From assembly GCA_963779845.1 (NCBI GenBank), contig CAVZZV010000001.1, positions 248,001 through 312,000 on the forward strand: a DNA stretch of 64,000 bases, given 5' to 3'. Below, piece after piece: positions 53,651-63,160 of the stretch. The translations under genes and the position numbers were made by a program. Positions within the stretch are counted from its first letter, which is position 1, and every line of letters begins with the position of its first letter. The notes under the pieces were generated by a model. That model was not told where the DNA came from, did not search any database, and saw only the letters and a list, made by a program, of their open reading frames with translations. This DNA is from CAVZZV01 sp963779845. GTDB taxonomy: Bacteria > Bacteroidota > Bacteroidia > Bacteroidales > GCA-2748055.

Positions 53651-54518
53651 TAGTATGGTTGGTGATGAGTTCTTTCATAAGTTCATCGATCTCAGTATCG
53701 TTGCCGGAAAGGACTTTCGATTCTCTGGCCTTAAAAACAACATTTTCAATTTTCTTTACTTTGGTAGGTGACCCAGACAAGCCAAGGGCCCCATCCTCTA
53801 CGTCGATATCGTTCACGCTCCATTCATCGATCTTCAGGTATGCCCTTGACTGATAGAGACTAAGATAATCTTCACTATCTTCCTGAAGCTCGGAAACCGT
53901 ATGGGCATGCTTAAATTTCATCAAAAGCCTGGCATTTCTCGGCCTGCAGGAAGGTGCGGAACTATGGACTGTTATCAATACGGGAAGTGAGGAACTAACA
54001 ATTTCAATACCCCTTTCCAAACGGCGTTTAACGATTACCTCTTTGGGTTTAACATCAATAATCTCTTCGGCATAGGTAATCTGTGGAATTCCCAGTTTTT
54101 CCGCTACCTGAGGGCCGACCTGTGCGGTATCGCCGTCAATGGCCTGTCTGCCTGCAAAAATAATATCAAAATCCTTTATTTTCTTAATCGTTTGGGAGAG
54201 GGCATAGGATGTGGCCAGGGTGTCAGAACCCGCAAATTTCCTGTCGGTAAGAAGTATGCCACTGTCCGCACCCCGGTAAAGACCCTCTCTGATAATTTCA
54301 GCGGCCCGGCCAGGTCCCATGGTTAAAATAGAGATGGTTGAACCGGGAACCTTGTCCTTGATCCTTAAAGCCTGTTCCAGAGCGTGCAAGTCCTCCGGGT
54401 TAAAAATAGCCTCCAGCGCAGCCCTGTTAACAGTACCGTCTGCTTTCATGGCATCTTTGCCGACATTCCGGGTGTCGGGCACCTGTTTGGCAAGGACAAT
54501 TATTTTCAAACTCTTCAT
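53643..54518 (-). CDS. etfB: Electron transfer flavoprotein beta subunit, probably bifurcating type
   Basis: 291 residues: KQVPDTRNV at 11-19, NPEDLHALEQALR, MGPGRAAEIIREGLYRGAD, and FAGRQAIDGDTAQVGPQVAE. The last motif is the wording I know from bifurcating Etf of anaerobes, which carry FAD in this subunit in place of AMP. If so, the complex could reduce ferredoxin or enoyl-CoA with NADH and feed the HydABC hydrogenase. This is inferred from motif memory only. Confidence 0.93.
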   Translation of the reverse strand: MKSLKIIVLAKQVPDTRNVGKDAMKADGTVNRAALEAIFNPEDLHALEQALRIKDKVPGSTISILTMGPGRAAEIIREGLYRGADSGILLTDRKFAGSDTLATSYALSQTIKKIKDFDIIFAGRQAIDGDTAQVGPQVAEKLGIPQITYAEEIIDVKPKEVIVKRRLERGIEIVSSSLPVLITVHSSAPSCRPRNARLLMKFKHAHTVSELQEDSEDYLSLYQSRAYLKIDEWSVNDIDVEDGALGLSGSPTKVKKIENVVFKARESKVLSGNDTEIDELMKELITNHTIG

Positions 54519-54818
54519 AGAAAGAAATTTATTTTATCAAAAATAGGTTTTCGAATGAAACGGGGACAAATATAAGAAAATAATTGTAGTCTGCTCCCTC
54601 TTCGCCGTAATTCAAAATAATTGGATTCCGGTAAATAATGAGAAATATTTTTTGAGGCTATGCCCCTGCAGCATGGGATAAATCCAGAGCTTGTAAATCT
54701 CATTTTTCCTATTCTCATCCGGGCAGAAATCTATTTTTTTTACATTATGATTTATGACCATTATTCTTCTTAATTTCGTATTCTAATCGGGACTCAAAAA
54801 CACAAATAGTAAAAAGCC
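54519..54818. other. Gene-free gap of 300 bases
   Basis: Divergent region between etfB and the first small barrel gene. A/T-rich; a weak -7-like TAATTTCG lies near 54773-54780 for the rightward gene. No RNA gene, hairpin with T-run or convincing operator was seen. Confidence 0.5.
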
Positions 54819-55247
54819 ATGAAAAAAATCCTGTCCTCTGCCCTTTTCTTCCTCTTTATCATCTTTTCTTCCTGTTTTCAGCTAAATGCCCAGGAAAAGA
54901 GGAACCAGATCAAGACCAGCCTTGTTATGCCCCTGGCCCGGGTTTTCGATCTCTCTTACGAAAGGATGCTGAATGAAGAGCTCAGCATCCAACTCGGGGT
55001 TGGTATCGGTGACTTTGTATATTTTAATCCCCAGTTCCGTTACTACCTGAGTGAAAACCATATTGCCCCAACAGGCGTTTTCGTCTCACCCTATGCTCTG
55101 ATCAGTGAAGACCCGGTGGGCGGAGGAGTGCTGATCGGCTATCAGCGACTCTACAAGGGAAAAGTGTCTCTGGAAGCTTATCTGGGACCGCTAGTGGCTG
55201 ATCAGGTAACGGTTTGGGGAGGTATTAATATTGGTTTCGCTTTCTGA
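54819..55247 (+). CDS. Small outer-membrane beta-barrel protein, paralogue 1
   Basis: 142 residues with signal peptide ending in LNAQEK. KTSLVMPLARVFDLSYERMLNEE, FRYYLSE and IGYQRLYKGKVSLEAYLG recur in the next gene. The last residue is Phe (GGINIGFAF), as in outer-membrane barrels. Too short for a closed barrel of eight long strands; probably DUF3575-like. Function unknown. Confidence 0.72.
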   Translation: MKKILSSALFFLFIIFSSCFQLNAQEKRNQIKTSLVMPLARVFDLSYERMLNEELSIQLGVGIGDFVYFNPQFRYYLSENHIAPTGVFVSPYALISEDPVGGGVLIGYQRLYKGKVSLEAYLGPLVADQVTVWGGINIGFAF

Positions 55248-55252
55248 ATAAC

Positions 55253-55295
55253 AAAAGGTTCGTTTAACAAATTTTTCCCCACAGTGAAACCTTTT
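55253..55295 (+). terminator. Weak terminator-like hairpin after paralogue 1
   Basis: AAAAGGTT (55253-55260) pairs with AACCTTTT (55288-55295) around a 27-base loop, with T residues at the 3' side. The long loop makes this uncertain. Confidence 0.3.
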
Positions 55296-55467
55296 TCCAT
55301 CAGTGAAGTATAAAACGAAAGCAATCCCCAAATCCGGCCGGGAAGAATAGATGTAGAGACTGGGTCGGGGGGATGCCCATTCAAAATTTTTAATTACTGA
55401 AATTAATTTGCTATAATTTTAAAATTACAGTTTCACTTTTTTTAATCATTTATTAATCATTACAATT

Positions 55468-56031
55468 ATGAAGAAAATTTTAAGCCTCTCTATTATTATG
55501 CTTCTGTCAGCCTCCCTCATGTTGAATGCTCAGGAGAAAAAGAACATCATCAAAACAAGTCTGACCTCCATCTTCCTGAAAACTTTTAGCCTTGATTTTG
55601 AGCATGCTTTGAATGAGAGTTCCAGCCTTCAACTCGGGTTCTATTATACCGGGACCAGTCTTGGTGGGGGATCTTTTAACGGAATTGCCATCACTCCGGA
55701 ATACAGGTATTATCTTTCTGGAGAGAAAGTAGCCCCGAACGGTCCCTATATCGCTCCCTGGGTACGGTATCAGAATTTTTCGGTAAAAAGCGGATCTGTT
55801 GGAGATTCGGACTATGCGAAAGGTACATTAAGTGTGATCAGTGGTGGACTTTGTGTAGGAATTCAACGTACCTTCAAGGATAAAATCTCTCTCGGCGCTT
55901 TTATTGGACCGGGATATTATGCCCCTACTTACAACTATGAGGATAATTCCGGCGAATTTGATTTCAGTCTGTTCAATGGGAATGGCGGTGTTTGGGGACG
56001 TGCAGGTATCGACATCGGGTTTATGTTCTAG
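55468..56031 (+). CDS. Small outer-membrane beta-barrel protein, paralogue 2
   Basis: 187 residues with signal peptide ending in LNAQEK. It shares KTSLTSIFLKTFSLDFEHALNE, YRYYLSGEKVAPNGPYIAPW, GIQRTFKDKISLGAFIGPG and a C-terminal Phe (GIDIGFMF) with the preceding gene, but has extra strands in the middle and near the end. Same family (DUF3575-like guess). Tandem duplication followed by divergence or strand loss. Confidence 0.78.
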   Translation: MKKILSLSIIMLLSASLMLNAQEKKNIIKTSLTSIFLKTFSLDFEHALNESSSLQLGFYYTGTSLGGGSFNGIAITPEYRYYLSGEKVAPNGPYIAPWVRYQNFSVKSGSVGDSDYAKGTLSVISGGLCVGIQRTFKDKISLGAFIGPGYYAPTYNYEDNSGEFDFSLFNGNGGVWGRAGIDIGFMF

Positions 56032-56070
56032 TAGGAAGGCATTTTCGGAATATTTTTAAAATACTACAAA

Positions 56071-56097
56071 GGGAATGAAGTTCATTCCCTTTTTTTT
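56071..56097 (+). terminator. Rho-independent terminator of the barrel gene
   Basis: Perfect stem GGGAATGA / TCATTCCC (56071-56078 and 56082-56089) with a 3-base loop and eight T residues. The 133 bases from here to the convergent DUF4249 gene end hold nothing else recognised. Confidence 0.88.
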
Positions 56098-56230
56098 GTT
56101 TCAGATAAAACGGGAGAAAAAATACCAATAATTAAGCGTGTCTCTATATAAACTAATGGTTTCTGCCTCCAATACCGGCATATCCCGGTGAAGTGGCCTA
56201 TATTTCTATAGATATAATTGAGTTCTTTAT

Positions 56231-57388
56231 TCAATACCTGTTACCGGAATATGTGTAATTGACCCCTTCTACCGGATAGCTCCCAACTTCAATAATCCGG
56301 CTCGCCGGGGAAGAGCCACCCAGAATACCAAGGCCATTCCTGACATTACTGTATACCAGGACAGGTTCACTGAAAAAATTACCTTCCTTTACTTTATGTG
56401 TTGAGGCAGATTTTAGGTGGAGATAAAGCTCTTCTGTAATTGACTGTAATTCAATTTTATAGTGAATAAATTCATGATAGGCGGTATCAAGTTGAAAGGA
56501 GCTCATTTCCGGAAGACTAAAACTCAAAGTATATTCTTTTCCGGCAATCAGTTCATCCATAAAAATGGAATATTCATTTGAGATCTCCTCTTCAAAAAAG
56601 TTGCCACTTCCCTCCTGTCCGGTATTAATTAGCGGGTCTTCACTTGCCAGCATCCACATAGTCCTTTTCTCTACCACTACCGGATACTCCAGGGAAAAAG
56701 GAAGAGTTTTATCATGTCCGTAATTTCCAATCTGATAACTCGCAAAAAGGCGATAATAATTGTCGGTATCAGGGGGGTCTTTAAAAGTGAGCCGACAAAT
56801 TATAACAAAAAAATTATAAATAGAGGCATCATAAGGGTTACTGTAAGATCGATAAGAATAAGCAGTATCGATGTTAAGAATTTCAACCGGATCAGGGAGG
56901 ACACATTCTGATGAAATAGTTTTGTATCCGGTTGCACTAACTTCTATACGATATCTGCGGCCGGGCTCAGCAGTGGTAAAGGAACGAAACTCTTCAAATG
57001 AATAGTCGCCATTATACTCACTTTTAGAAGTATTGCCAAGGTATTGAAGGGATTCAATATAGGCATCATCAATAAAAAGTTTCACTTGTGCGGAATTTAA
57101 TTCTGGCACTGTGTATCCTGGATCGAACACCGGGCTACTGCTGCCTAAACGTATGGTAATCAAACTGTCAGGGAAAATCACTGAATAAAGTACGATCTTT
57201 GGTTCAATATTTTCTTTCTTGAAATCAATGATTTTTTCACAGGACATAGAAAGCAATACAATTGCAGACAGAAAAGCGTACATCCATTTTTTGGAAGCAT
57301 CCATGAAACCTACATGAAAATCAGGCAGTTTACAAATTCTTTCCAACAAGTTGCTGTTACTCCAAATTGCTTTTTTCATGGTTCCCAA
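56231..57388 (-). CDS. DUF4249 outer-membrane lipoprotein (partner of the receptor upstream)
   Basis: 385 residues. The frame starts 3 bases after the receptor stop, but the lipoprotein signal (MYAFLSAIVLLSMSC, Cys about 43) begins later: ATG 57304 would give a 357-residue protein with a normal signal. The mature part has the DUF4249 beginning KIVLYSVIFPDS, a beta-sandwich of Ig-like strands and a C-terminal YSGNRY. In Bacteroidota such proteins pair with TonB receptors as SusD-like surface partners. The ligand is unknown. Confidence 0.8.
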   Translation of the reverse strand: MGTMKKAIWSNSNLLERICKLPDFHVGFMDASKKWMYAFLSAIVLLSMSCEKIIDFKKENIEPKIVLYSVIFPDSLITIRLGSSSPVFDPGYTVPELNSAQVKLFIDDAYIESLQYLGNTSKSEYNGDYSFEEFRSFTTAEPGRRYRIEVSATGYKTISSECVLPDPVEILNIDTAYSYRSYSNPYDASIYNFFVIICRLTFKDPPDTDNYYRLFASYQIGNYGHDKTLPFSLEYPVVVEKRTMWMLASEDPLINTGQEGSGNFFEEEISNEYSIFMDELIAGKEYTLSFSLPEMSSFQLDTAYHEFIHYKIELQSITEELYLHLKSASTHKVKEGNFFSEPVLVYSNVRNGLGILGGSSPASRIIEVGSYPVEGVNYTYSGNRY

Positions 57389-57391
57389 TAT

Positions 57392-59800
57392 TTAAAATCG
57401 GAATGAATAGGAAATTGAAGGTATAATTGGGAATAAACTGATCTGTTTTAAAACCTTCTTCTCGGAATAAGTCGAAGATGAATAGTCACCATAATCATAA
57501 TCCCAGATTAAAAGGAAGGGATTTTTCCGGTTATAGATATTGTACACAGAAATACTCCAGGTCCTTACTCCATTCTTCTTTTGTTTGTGAAAATTTGCCC
57601 CGAGGTCAAGCCTGTGATAAGAGGGCATGCGGAAATTGTTACGGCTTTGATAGTCGACGATTTCCTGGTTGTAATAAAAAGAGGGCAGGTAATCCGGGAT
57701 ATTGACAGAAGGATAACTCATAGACCCCAATGTAGTGGCATTCCCTGTACCATAAACCCAAACCAAACCGATATCTCTTTTTTCATTGAACTTATGGGTT
57801 ATCGCCAGACTGACATCATGTCGCCGGTCATATTTTGCAGGAAAAACCTTTCCAAAATTCAGTTTCTCAAATTCCCGGTCTGTTTTGGACCATGTATAGC
57901 CAAGCCACCCCGTTGTCTTTCCTCTTGTTTTTTCTACAAGCAACTCGGCACCGTATGCCACCCCCTTCCCTTTTTCAACCTTTGATTCCCAATCCTTGCC
58001 TGTTCCGGTGAATCCTGCACCCTCCTTATATTCAATAAGGTTTTTCATGGTTTTATAAAAAAATTCAAGGCTGATATCAAAATTCCTGGAGAGGGCTGAA
58101 TTTGCCCCTATGGCGAATTGATGGGAAATCGGCGGAACCAGTTTCTTCGTTACGGGCAACCATAAATCTGTCGGGAGATTCACGGAGGAGGTGGTCAACA
58201 GATGAACAAATTGTGACATCTTGCTGTACGAGGCTTTAAAAGAAATTTGCTCTCCCGCCATATATAAGAAAGAAATGCGGGGCTGCAAACTATAAAAGGA
58301 AGTGTCCTGAACATTGAATGCTGCAGCACGAATCCCGACATTTACACTTACTTTAGGAAAAACCGATATCTTATCTTCTATATAGGCGGTATATTCCCTT
58401 GCAGAAATTCTCTGATTTCCAAAAATTGTATCCAGCATGGACGCCAGGTCTTCAGAATCGTAACTAAAGCTGGTAACTCCCGGTTTAAAATTATGAACGG
58501 TCCAGGAGGACCCGAATTTTACGGAATGCTTTCCCGACGGAAAATAATCGAAATCTATCTTTGTAGTAAAATCCTGAATTCCGGAATAATACTTGAAATA
58601 ATCACGGCTTTTCTCACTGGAATTTAACTTTTCCATCCTTGATTCGGTATGGATATCAAAGATATATCGGCTGTACGTTATCGTGGTATTGGAAAATAAA
58701 CGGTTGTTTATCAGGTAATTCCAGCGAAATGCGGATATTATATTGCCCCAACCAAGTCCAAATTTATCTGTGCTTTTATAGTTATCACCTGGATTATCGC
58801 TAAAGTTCGATTCATATGTATCCCTTACATAGGCTTTGTCATTTCCGAGATAGGCACTCAGGAAAATTCGGTTTTTGTCGGTAAATTTATAATTGAACTT
58901 ACCATTAAGGTCATAAAAATAATACCCTCCGGTAGTTTTATATTCGTTGTTTTTATTAGCAGCTGCCTGCAAGGGCAGTGATAAAATATCGATATAGGTC
59001 CTTCGACCGGATATAATATAGGAGCTCTTATCTTTAATTAAGGGTCCTTCCACAGAAAGCTTCGAGGCAATTATGCCGGTTGAGAAACTCCCATGGGTTT
59101 CTTTCTCGTTCCCTTCTTTCATCCTTATATCGACAACAGAGGATAAACGCTCACCGAATCTGGCAGGGAACCCTCCTTTATATAATTGCACAGATTTAAC
59201 TGCATCTGGATTAAATACCGAGAAAAAACCAAATAGATGGCTGGCATTATATACTGGTACTCCATCTAATAGGAAGAGATTTTGATCCGGGCCTCCTCCC
59301 CGGACATAAATTCCCGTGGAACCTTCCGTTCCGGATTGGACCCCGGGAAGCAACTGGATAACCTTCAGGACATCTGCTTCGCCCAGTAGGAAGGGTAGAT
59401 TTTTGAATTTCTCCACCGGAATATCGATCATGCTCATTTGCGTATTATCGAGATTCGAGCCCTTGTTTGCCACAATGGTGATTTCTTCGATTTCGGATGA
59501 GGCCGGCTCCAGAAATAAAGCTATAGCAGTATCCCTGGTTAATGAAAACCGAAGTTCAGCAGATTTATACCCTAAATAGGAAACCAATATATTAACAGGG
59601 CCATCCGGGAGGGATAAACTATAAAACCCATAATTATTTGAAATTGTCCCTACGAGGGAACTTGTTTCGTAAATATTCGCGCCTATAAGCTTTTCGCCAC
59701 TGAGCTTATCACTAATAAAACCACTGATGACATGTTTTTGTCCGGGTAAAGCAAAAACACTTATTGATAGGACAAGCCCCAGAAATAACTTCTTACTCAT
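57392..59800 (-). CDS. TonB-dependent receptor with carboxypeptidase-like domain
   Basis: 802 residues. Signal peptide, then a carboxypeptidase-regulatory-like beta domain (ISGFISDKLSGEKLIGANIY, near 25-105), plug domain with VLKVIQLLPGVQSG, GIYVRGGGPDQNLFLLDGVPVYN and RFGERLSSVVDIRMKEG, and a long barrel ending FPIIPSISYSFRF. The layout is that of the receptor class found with DUF4249 lipoproteins. It imports a ligand across the outer membrane using TonB energy. Followed 3 bases later by its DUF4249 partner. Confidence 0.9.
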   Translation of the reverse strand: MSKKLFLGLVLSISVFALPGQKHVISGFISDKLSGEKLIGANIYETSSLVGTISNNYGFYSLSLPDGPVNILVSYLGYKSAELRFSLTRDTAIALFLEPASSEIEEITIVANKGSNLDNTQMSMIDIPVEKFKNLPFLLGEADVLKVIQLLPGVQSGTEGSTGIYVRGGGPDQNLFLLDGVPVYNASHLFGFFSVFNPDAVKSVQLYKGGFPARFGERLSSVVDIRMKEGNEKETHGSFSTGIIASKLSVEGPLIKDKSSYIISGRRTYIDILSLPLQAAANKNNEYKTTGGYYFYDLNGKFNYKFTDKNRIFLSAYLGNDKAYVRDTYESNFSDNPGDNYKSTDKFGLGWGNIISAFRWNYLINNRLFSNTTITYSRYIFDIHTESRMEKLNSSEKSRDYFKYYSGIQDFTTKIDFDYFPSGKHSVKFGSSWTVHNFKPGVTSFSYDSEDLASMLDTIFGNQRISAREYTAYIEDKISVFPKVSVNVGIRAAAFNVQDTSFYSLQPRISFLYMAGEQISFKASYSKMSQFVHLLTTSSVNLPTDLWLPVTKKLVPPISHQFAIGANSALSRNFDISLEFFYKTMKNLIEYKEGAGFTGTGKDWESKVEKGKGVAYGAELLVEKTRGKTTGWLGYTWSKTDREFEKLNFGKVFPAKYDRRHDVSLAITHKFNEKRDIGLVWVYGTGNATTLGSMSYPSVNIPDYLPSFYYNQEIVDYQSRNNFRMPSYHRLDLGANFHKQKKNGVRTWSISVYNIYNRKNPFLLIWDYDYGDYSSSTYSEKKVLKQISLFPIIPSISYSFRF

Positions 59801-59869
59801 GTTGCACCAGATGAATTTTATCCCTGATCCTGATTCTCGAGAAGTACAAATATATATTTTCCTGACGGA

Positions 59870-60592
59870 TCAGGCAATATACCATTGAAGGGCTCCCCGT
59901 GTGGGCCTGATATAATAGGCAGGATAGGATTTGGCCTTTGCATCGTCACGAAATAAATCATCGGTTATTTCATTTTTGGATTGGCCACTAACCAAAAAAA
60001 CGATTCGCCGGGCATTATTGATGAGCTTTGCCGTCAGGCTTATCCGATCCTGTCCCGTTTTGGGGAAACGGGTATTCACTACCCGGTTATCAGATTCCAG
60101 CAGCGATAAATTGTCGGGAAACAAGGAAGCAGTATGCCCATCTTCTCCCACCCCAAGGAAAATAAGGTCAAAGACAGGAAAATTATTGAGGACGGGAAGG
60201 GGATTTAACAGGGAGGAGTACCGTTCCACTTCCCTGGCGGGATCTTCCTCACCCTTTATTCTTCGGATATTCCCCGATGGTATTTCCAGATAGTCGAGGA
60301 AGAACCTTTTGGCATTGCCATAATTACTCTCCTCACTCTCCGGGGGGACACATCGTTCATCACCCCAGTAAAAAACAACGCGGGTCCAATCGATGCTTTT
60401 CCGATCCTTTTCAGAAAGTGACTGATAGATTTTTATAGGTGTGGACCCGCCGGAAAGAGCGATGTAATAAAAGGGCTGTTGATTTTCGAGAAAAAGATTG
60501 CGAATTTCCTGGAGGAACACTTCAGCAAGTTCCGAAACGGATTCAAGCTGATTGATTTTGGCTAGCTTGTTATAGGAAACATTTATAATCAT
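59870..60592 (-). CDS. pgl: 6-phosphogluconolactonase
   Basis: 240 residues of the SOL/DevB type. IALSGGSTPIKIYQSL near 45-60, FYWGDERCVPPESEESNYG near 77-95, and LGVGEDGHTASLFPD near 147-161. Hydrolyses 6-phosphogluconolactone, the product of the zwf enzyme encoded 35 bases upstream in the same direction. No gnd is in the window. Confidence 0.93.
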   Translation of the reverse strand: MIINVSYNKLAKINQLESVSELAEVFLQEIRNLFLENQQPFYYIALSGGSTPIKIYQSLSEKDRKSIDWTRVVFYWGDERCVPPESEESNYGNAKRFFLDYLEIPSGNIRRIKGEEDPAREVERYSSLLNPLPVLNNFPVFDLIFLGVGEDGHTASLFPDNLSLLESDNRVVNTRFPKTGQDRISLTAKLINNARRIVFLVSGQSKNEITDDLFRDDAKAKSYPAYYIRPTRGALQWYIA

Positions 60593-60627
60593 GACTCGTT
60601 TTTTTATATTAAACCAGGATTAAATCC

Positions 60628-62137
60628 CTAAAGTTCGCAATAGATCCCGTCATTGGCCAGATTCTTACAGGGGTAACGCCAGCTCAAATCCGGTTCCTCG
60701 ATTAGTTTGTCGGCCACTTCCGGGCCCCAGGTACCTGAAGGATAACCATATAAGGGAATTTTAGGATCATTGTTCCAGGCTTTAAGGATCGGATCCACAA
60801 ATTTCCAGGTGGCTTCCACCGCATCTCCCCTTGAATATAAAGTGGCGTCATTTTGCATACAATCCAGAAGTAAACGCTCATAAGCCTCCGGAAGCCTCTC
60901 GCTGGCAAGATCGGCATAGTGAAAATCCATATTTACATTCTGAACCGTGAAACCTGCTCCAGGCACTTTCATTCCGAATTTTATCAGCACTCCTTCATCA
61001 GGCTGAATCCGGATAATTAGTTGATTGGCACCTGAGACCAGTCCGCCACTACTGCAAAAGATATGGTGAGGAGTTGGCCTGAAATGGATAACAAGCTCGG
61101 TAACTCTTGTGGGTAATCGTTTTCCTGTCCGGATATAAAAGGGAACCCCATTCCAGCGCCAATTGTCTATGTAAAATTTCATAGCGAGGTAGGTTTCTGT
61201 CTTGGAATTTTCGCCGACCCCCTCTTCCTCCCGGTAACCCCGGAATTTTTTACCACTTGCAGTGCTGGCCACGTATTGTCCTCTGACAACATTCTTTATA
61301 ATATGTTCTTCATCCAGGGCACGAAAGGATTGAAATACTTTCAGCGTTTCATTTCGTACTGAATGTGAATCGGACATAACAGGTGGCTCCATGGCAAGGA
61401 GACTTACCAACTGTAATAGATGGTTCTGGACCATATCCCGCAGAGCACCGGAATGGTCATAATATCCTCCGCGCTTTTCAACCCCGATGGATTCCGCACT
61501 GGTTATTTCCACATGATTGATAAAATTTCTGTTCCATAATGGTTCGAAGATAGTATTCGAGAACCGGGTAACCATGATATTCTGTACCGTTTCCTTTCCA
61601 AGATAATGATCGATGCGGTAAATCTGATCCTCATGAAAATATTCAAGTAGGCTCGAATTTAGTCTCCTGGCCGAATCCAGGTTATTTCCAAAGGGCTTTT
61701 CGATAATGATTTTGTAGGCTTTCTTATTTAAGCCTGCCTCGGAAAGTTTTTTAGGGATCAGCTCGTATAAAGCTGGCGGAGTGGCAAGATAGAACAGTAC
61801 ATTCTCCTTGCAATCAAAAGAACTCGCTCAGCTTATCAATTTTTTTCCTGATCGCTGAATAGTCATCAGAGGAGGAATAATCAATGGAATGGTAATGCAA
61901 CAGCGATATAAATTCCTCAGAAACAATCTCTTTTTCAGCATTTTTTTTAAGAGCTTCGGACATCTCCTTCCTGAAAGAATGATCGTCCATCCGGGTTCTT
62001 CCCAGGCCGAGAATGGCAAATTTTTCCGGCAGCAGCTTTTGGTAATTTAATCTGGCCAGGGCAGGAAGGAGTTTACGGGAAGTAAGGTCTCCCGAAGCAC
62101 CAAAAATTACCATTAAATGATTATCAGGTCTCTGCAT
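60628..62137 (-). pseudogene. zwf: Glucose-6-phosphate 1-dehydrogenase, interrupted by a single-base frameshift
   Basis: The first frame (62137 to 61814) carries the NADP-binding start VIFGASGDLTSRKLLPAL and stops after KLSEFF. The second frame, open from about 61827, continues FDCKENVLFYLATPP, then IIEKPFGNNL, the active-site RIDHYLGKE and the C-terminal domain to 60628. Removing one base of the AAAA run at 61816-61819 (plus strand) restores one protein of about 503 residues, the normal length. Both halves are fully conserved, so a sequencing error is likelier than decay. Confidence 0.92.
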
Positions 62138-62210
62138 AAACTGGGATTTTTTAAAAGGGGACTATACCCAACAGCAATATACTAAAATTTTACCACATGG
62201 GGACCCCAAT

Positions 62211-63152
62211 CTAATCGTTGTTTTTTAGTTCGGGAACAATCTGTGACTTTCTATCGATAGAATAGGCTGTAAAAAATCCAAGTGCTCCATTGCTGATATT
62301 TGAAGTTATGTTGGCCGGAGGACCGGAAAAGAGAGGGTTGCCGGGATTTGCTTCCGCACCCGCTTCAAGAACAAAAACATAATATTCCCGGGTTATGCTG
62401 TTTATTTCGAAGGTGATCACATCCCCTGCACTGGCCTTTTCCGAGGGATTGTCATCATTAAGGAATTGGGCGGTAATGCCATTGGTATATCTTCCATTAA
62501 AGAAATCGTCACTCTGGACAATATACTCCGAAAGAGTGTCGGTCAGGAGAACCCCGTTTTTATAAGTTTTAAAGGCATAATAATCCTTACTCTCAGGAGG
62601 ATCCTGTGCGTATATCAGTACCTGCCATCCACTAAAAAAGGTATTTTTACTGTAACCCAAATGAATGGAGTCCAGAGGATTCAAATAGGGAAGGTATGAA
62701 GAAGCAGAATATTCCTCCGTTTTTCCATCAAGGTTAATGTCCACCTCTCCTACATGAAGGGAATAGGTTTGCCCCATAATTCCCTTAAATTCAGGAGAGG
62801 TCTCATAGATTCCGGGTTCTGTGGTGCTTTCCTTTAGAAGAAAATTGCGAATTCCGTCCGAAATCTCTACCTCTGCACCTCGAATCCCTTCCGCCTTCCT
62901 ATTTGAAAAATAATCAGAGGAAGCGCTGAGGGATACCGTATGAACCCCTCTTTTATTGGTTACCTCCCCGTAAATGATCAAATGCCGGTAGGTCGAGCCC
63001 AGATCCACTTCGATCCTTTCTGTACAGGAATTCAGAAAGGGTATAAGAGAGAGCAGGAGAAATAATCTCCAGTAACCGGAAACAAAATTTTCTCCGATAC
63101 TATAATTTTTTAAGCGGGATTCTGACCCATATTGTTTTCCATCCAACATCAT
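62211..63152 (-). CDS. DUF4249 outer-membrane lipoprotein
   Basis: 313 residues. A head of about 28 residues precedes the lipoprotein signal (LFLLLSLIPFLNSC, Cys about 43), the same layout as the copy at 56231-57388. The mature part starts TERIEVDLGSTYRHLIIYGEV. It lies 8 bases after the stop of the TonB receptor gene at the right edge, so it should be that receptor's surface partner. Confidence 0.8.
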   Translation of the reverse strand: MMLDGKQYGSESRLKNYSIGENFVSGYWRLFLLLSLIPFLNSCTERIEVDLGSTYRHLIIYGEVTNKRGVHTVSLSASSDYFSNRKAEGIRGAEVEISDGIRNFLLKESTTEPGIYETSPEFKGIMGQTYSLHVGEVDINLDGKTEEYSASSYLPYLNPLDSIHLGYSKNTFFSGWQVLIYAQDPPESKDYYAFKTYKNGVLLTDTLSEYIVQSDDFFNGRYTNGITAQFLNDDNPSEKASAGDVITFEINSITREYYVFVLEAGAEANPGNPLFSGPPANITSNISNGALGFFTAYSIDRKSQIVPELKNND

Positions 63153-63160
63153 AAAGTCAT

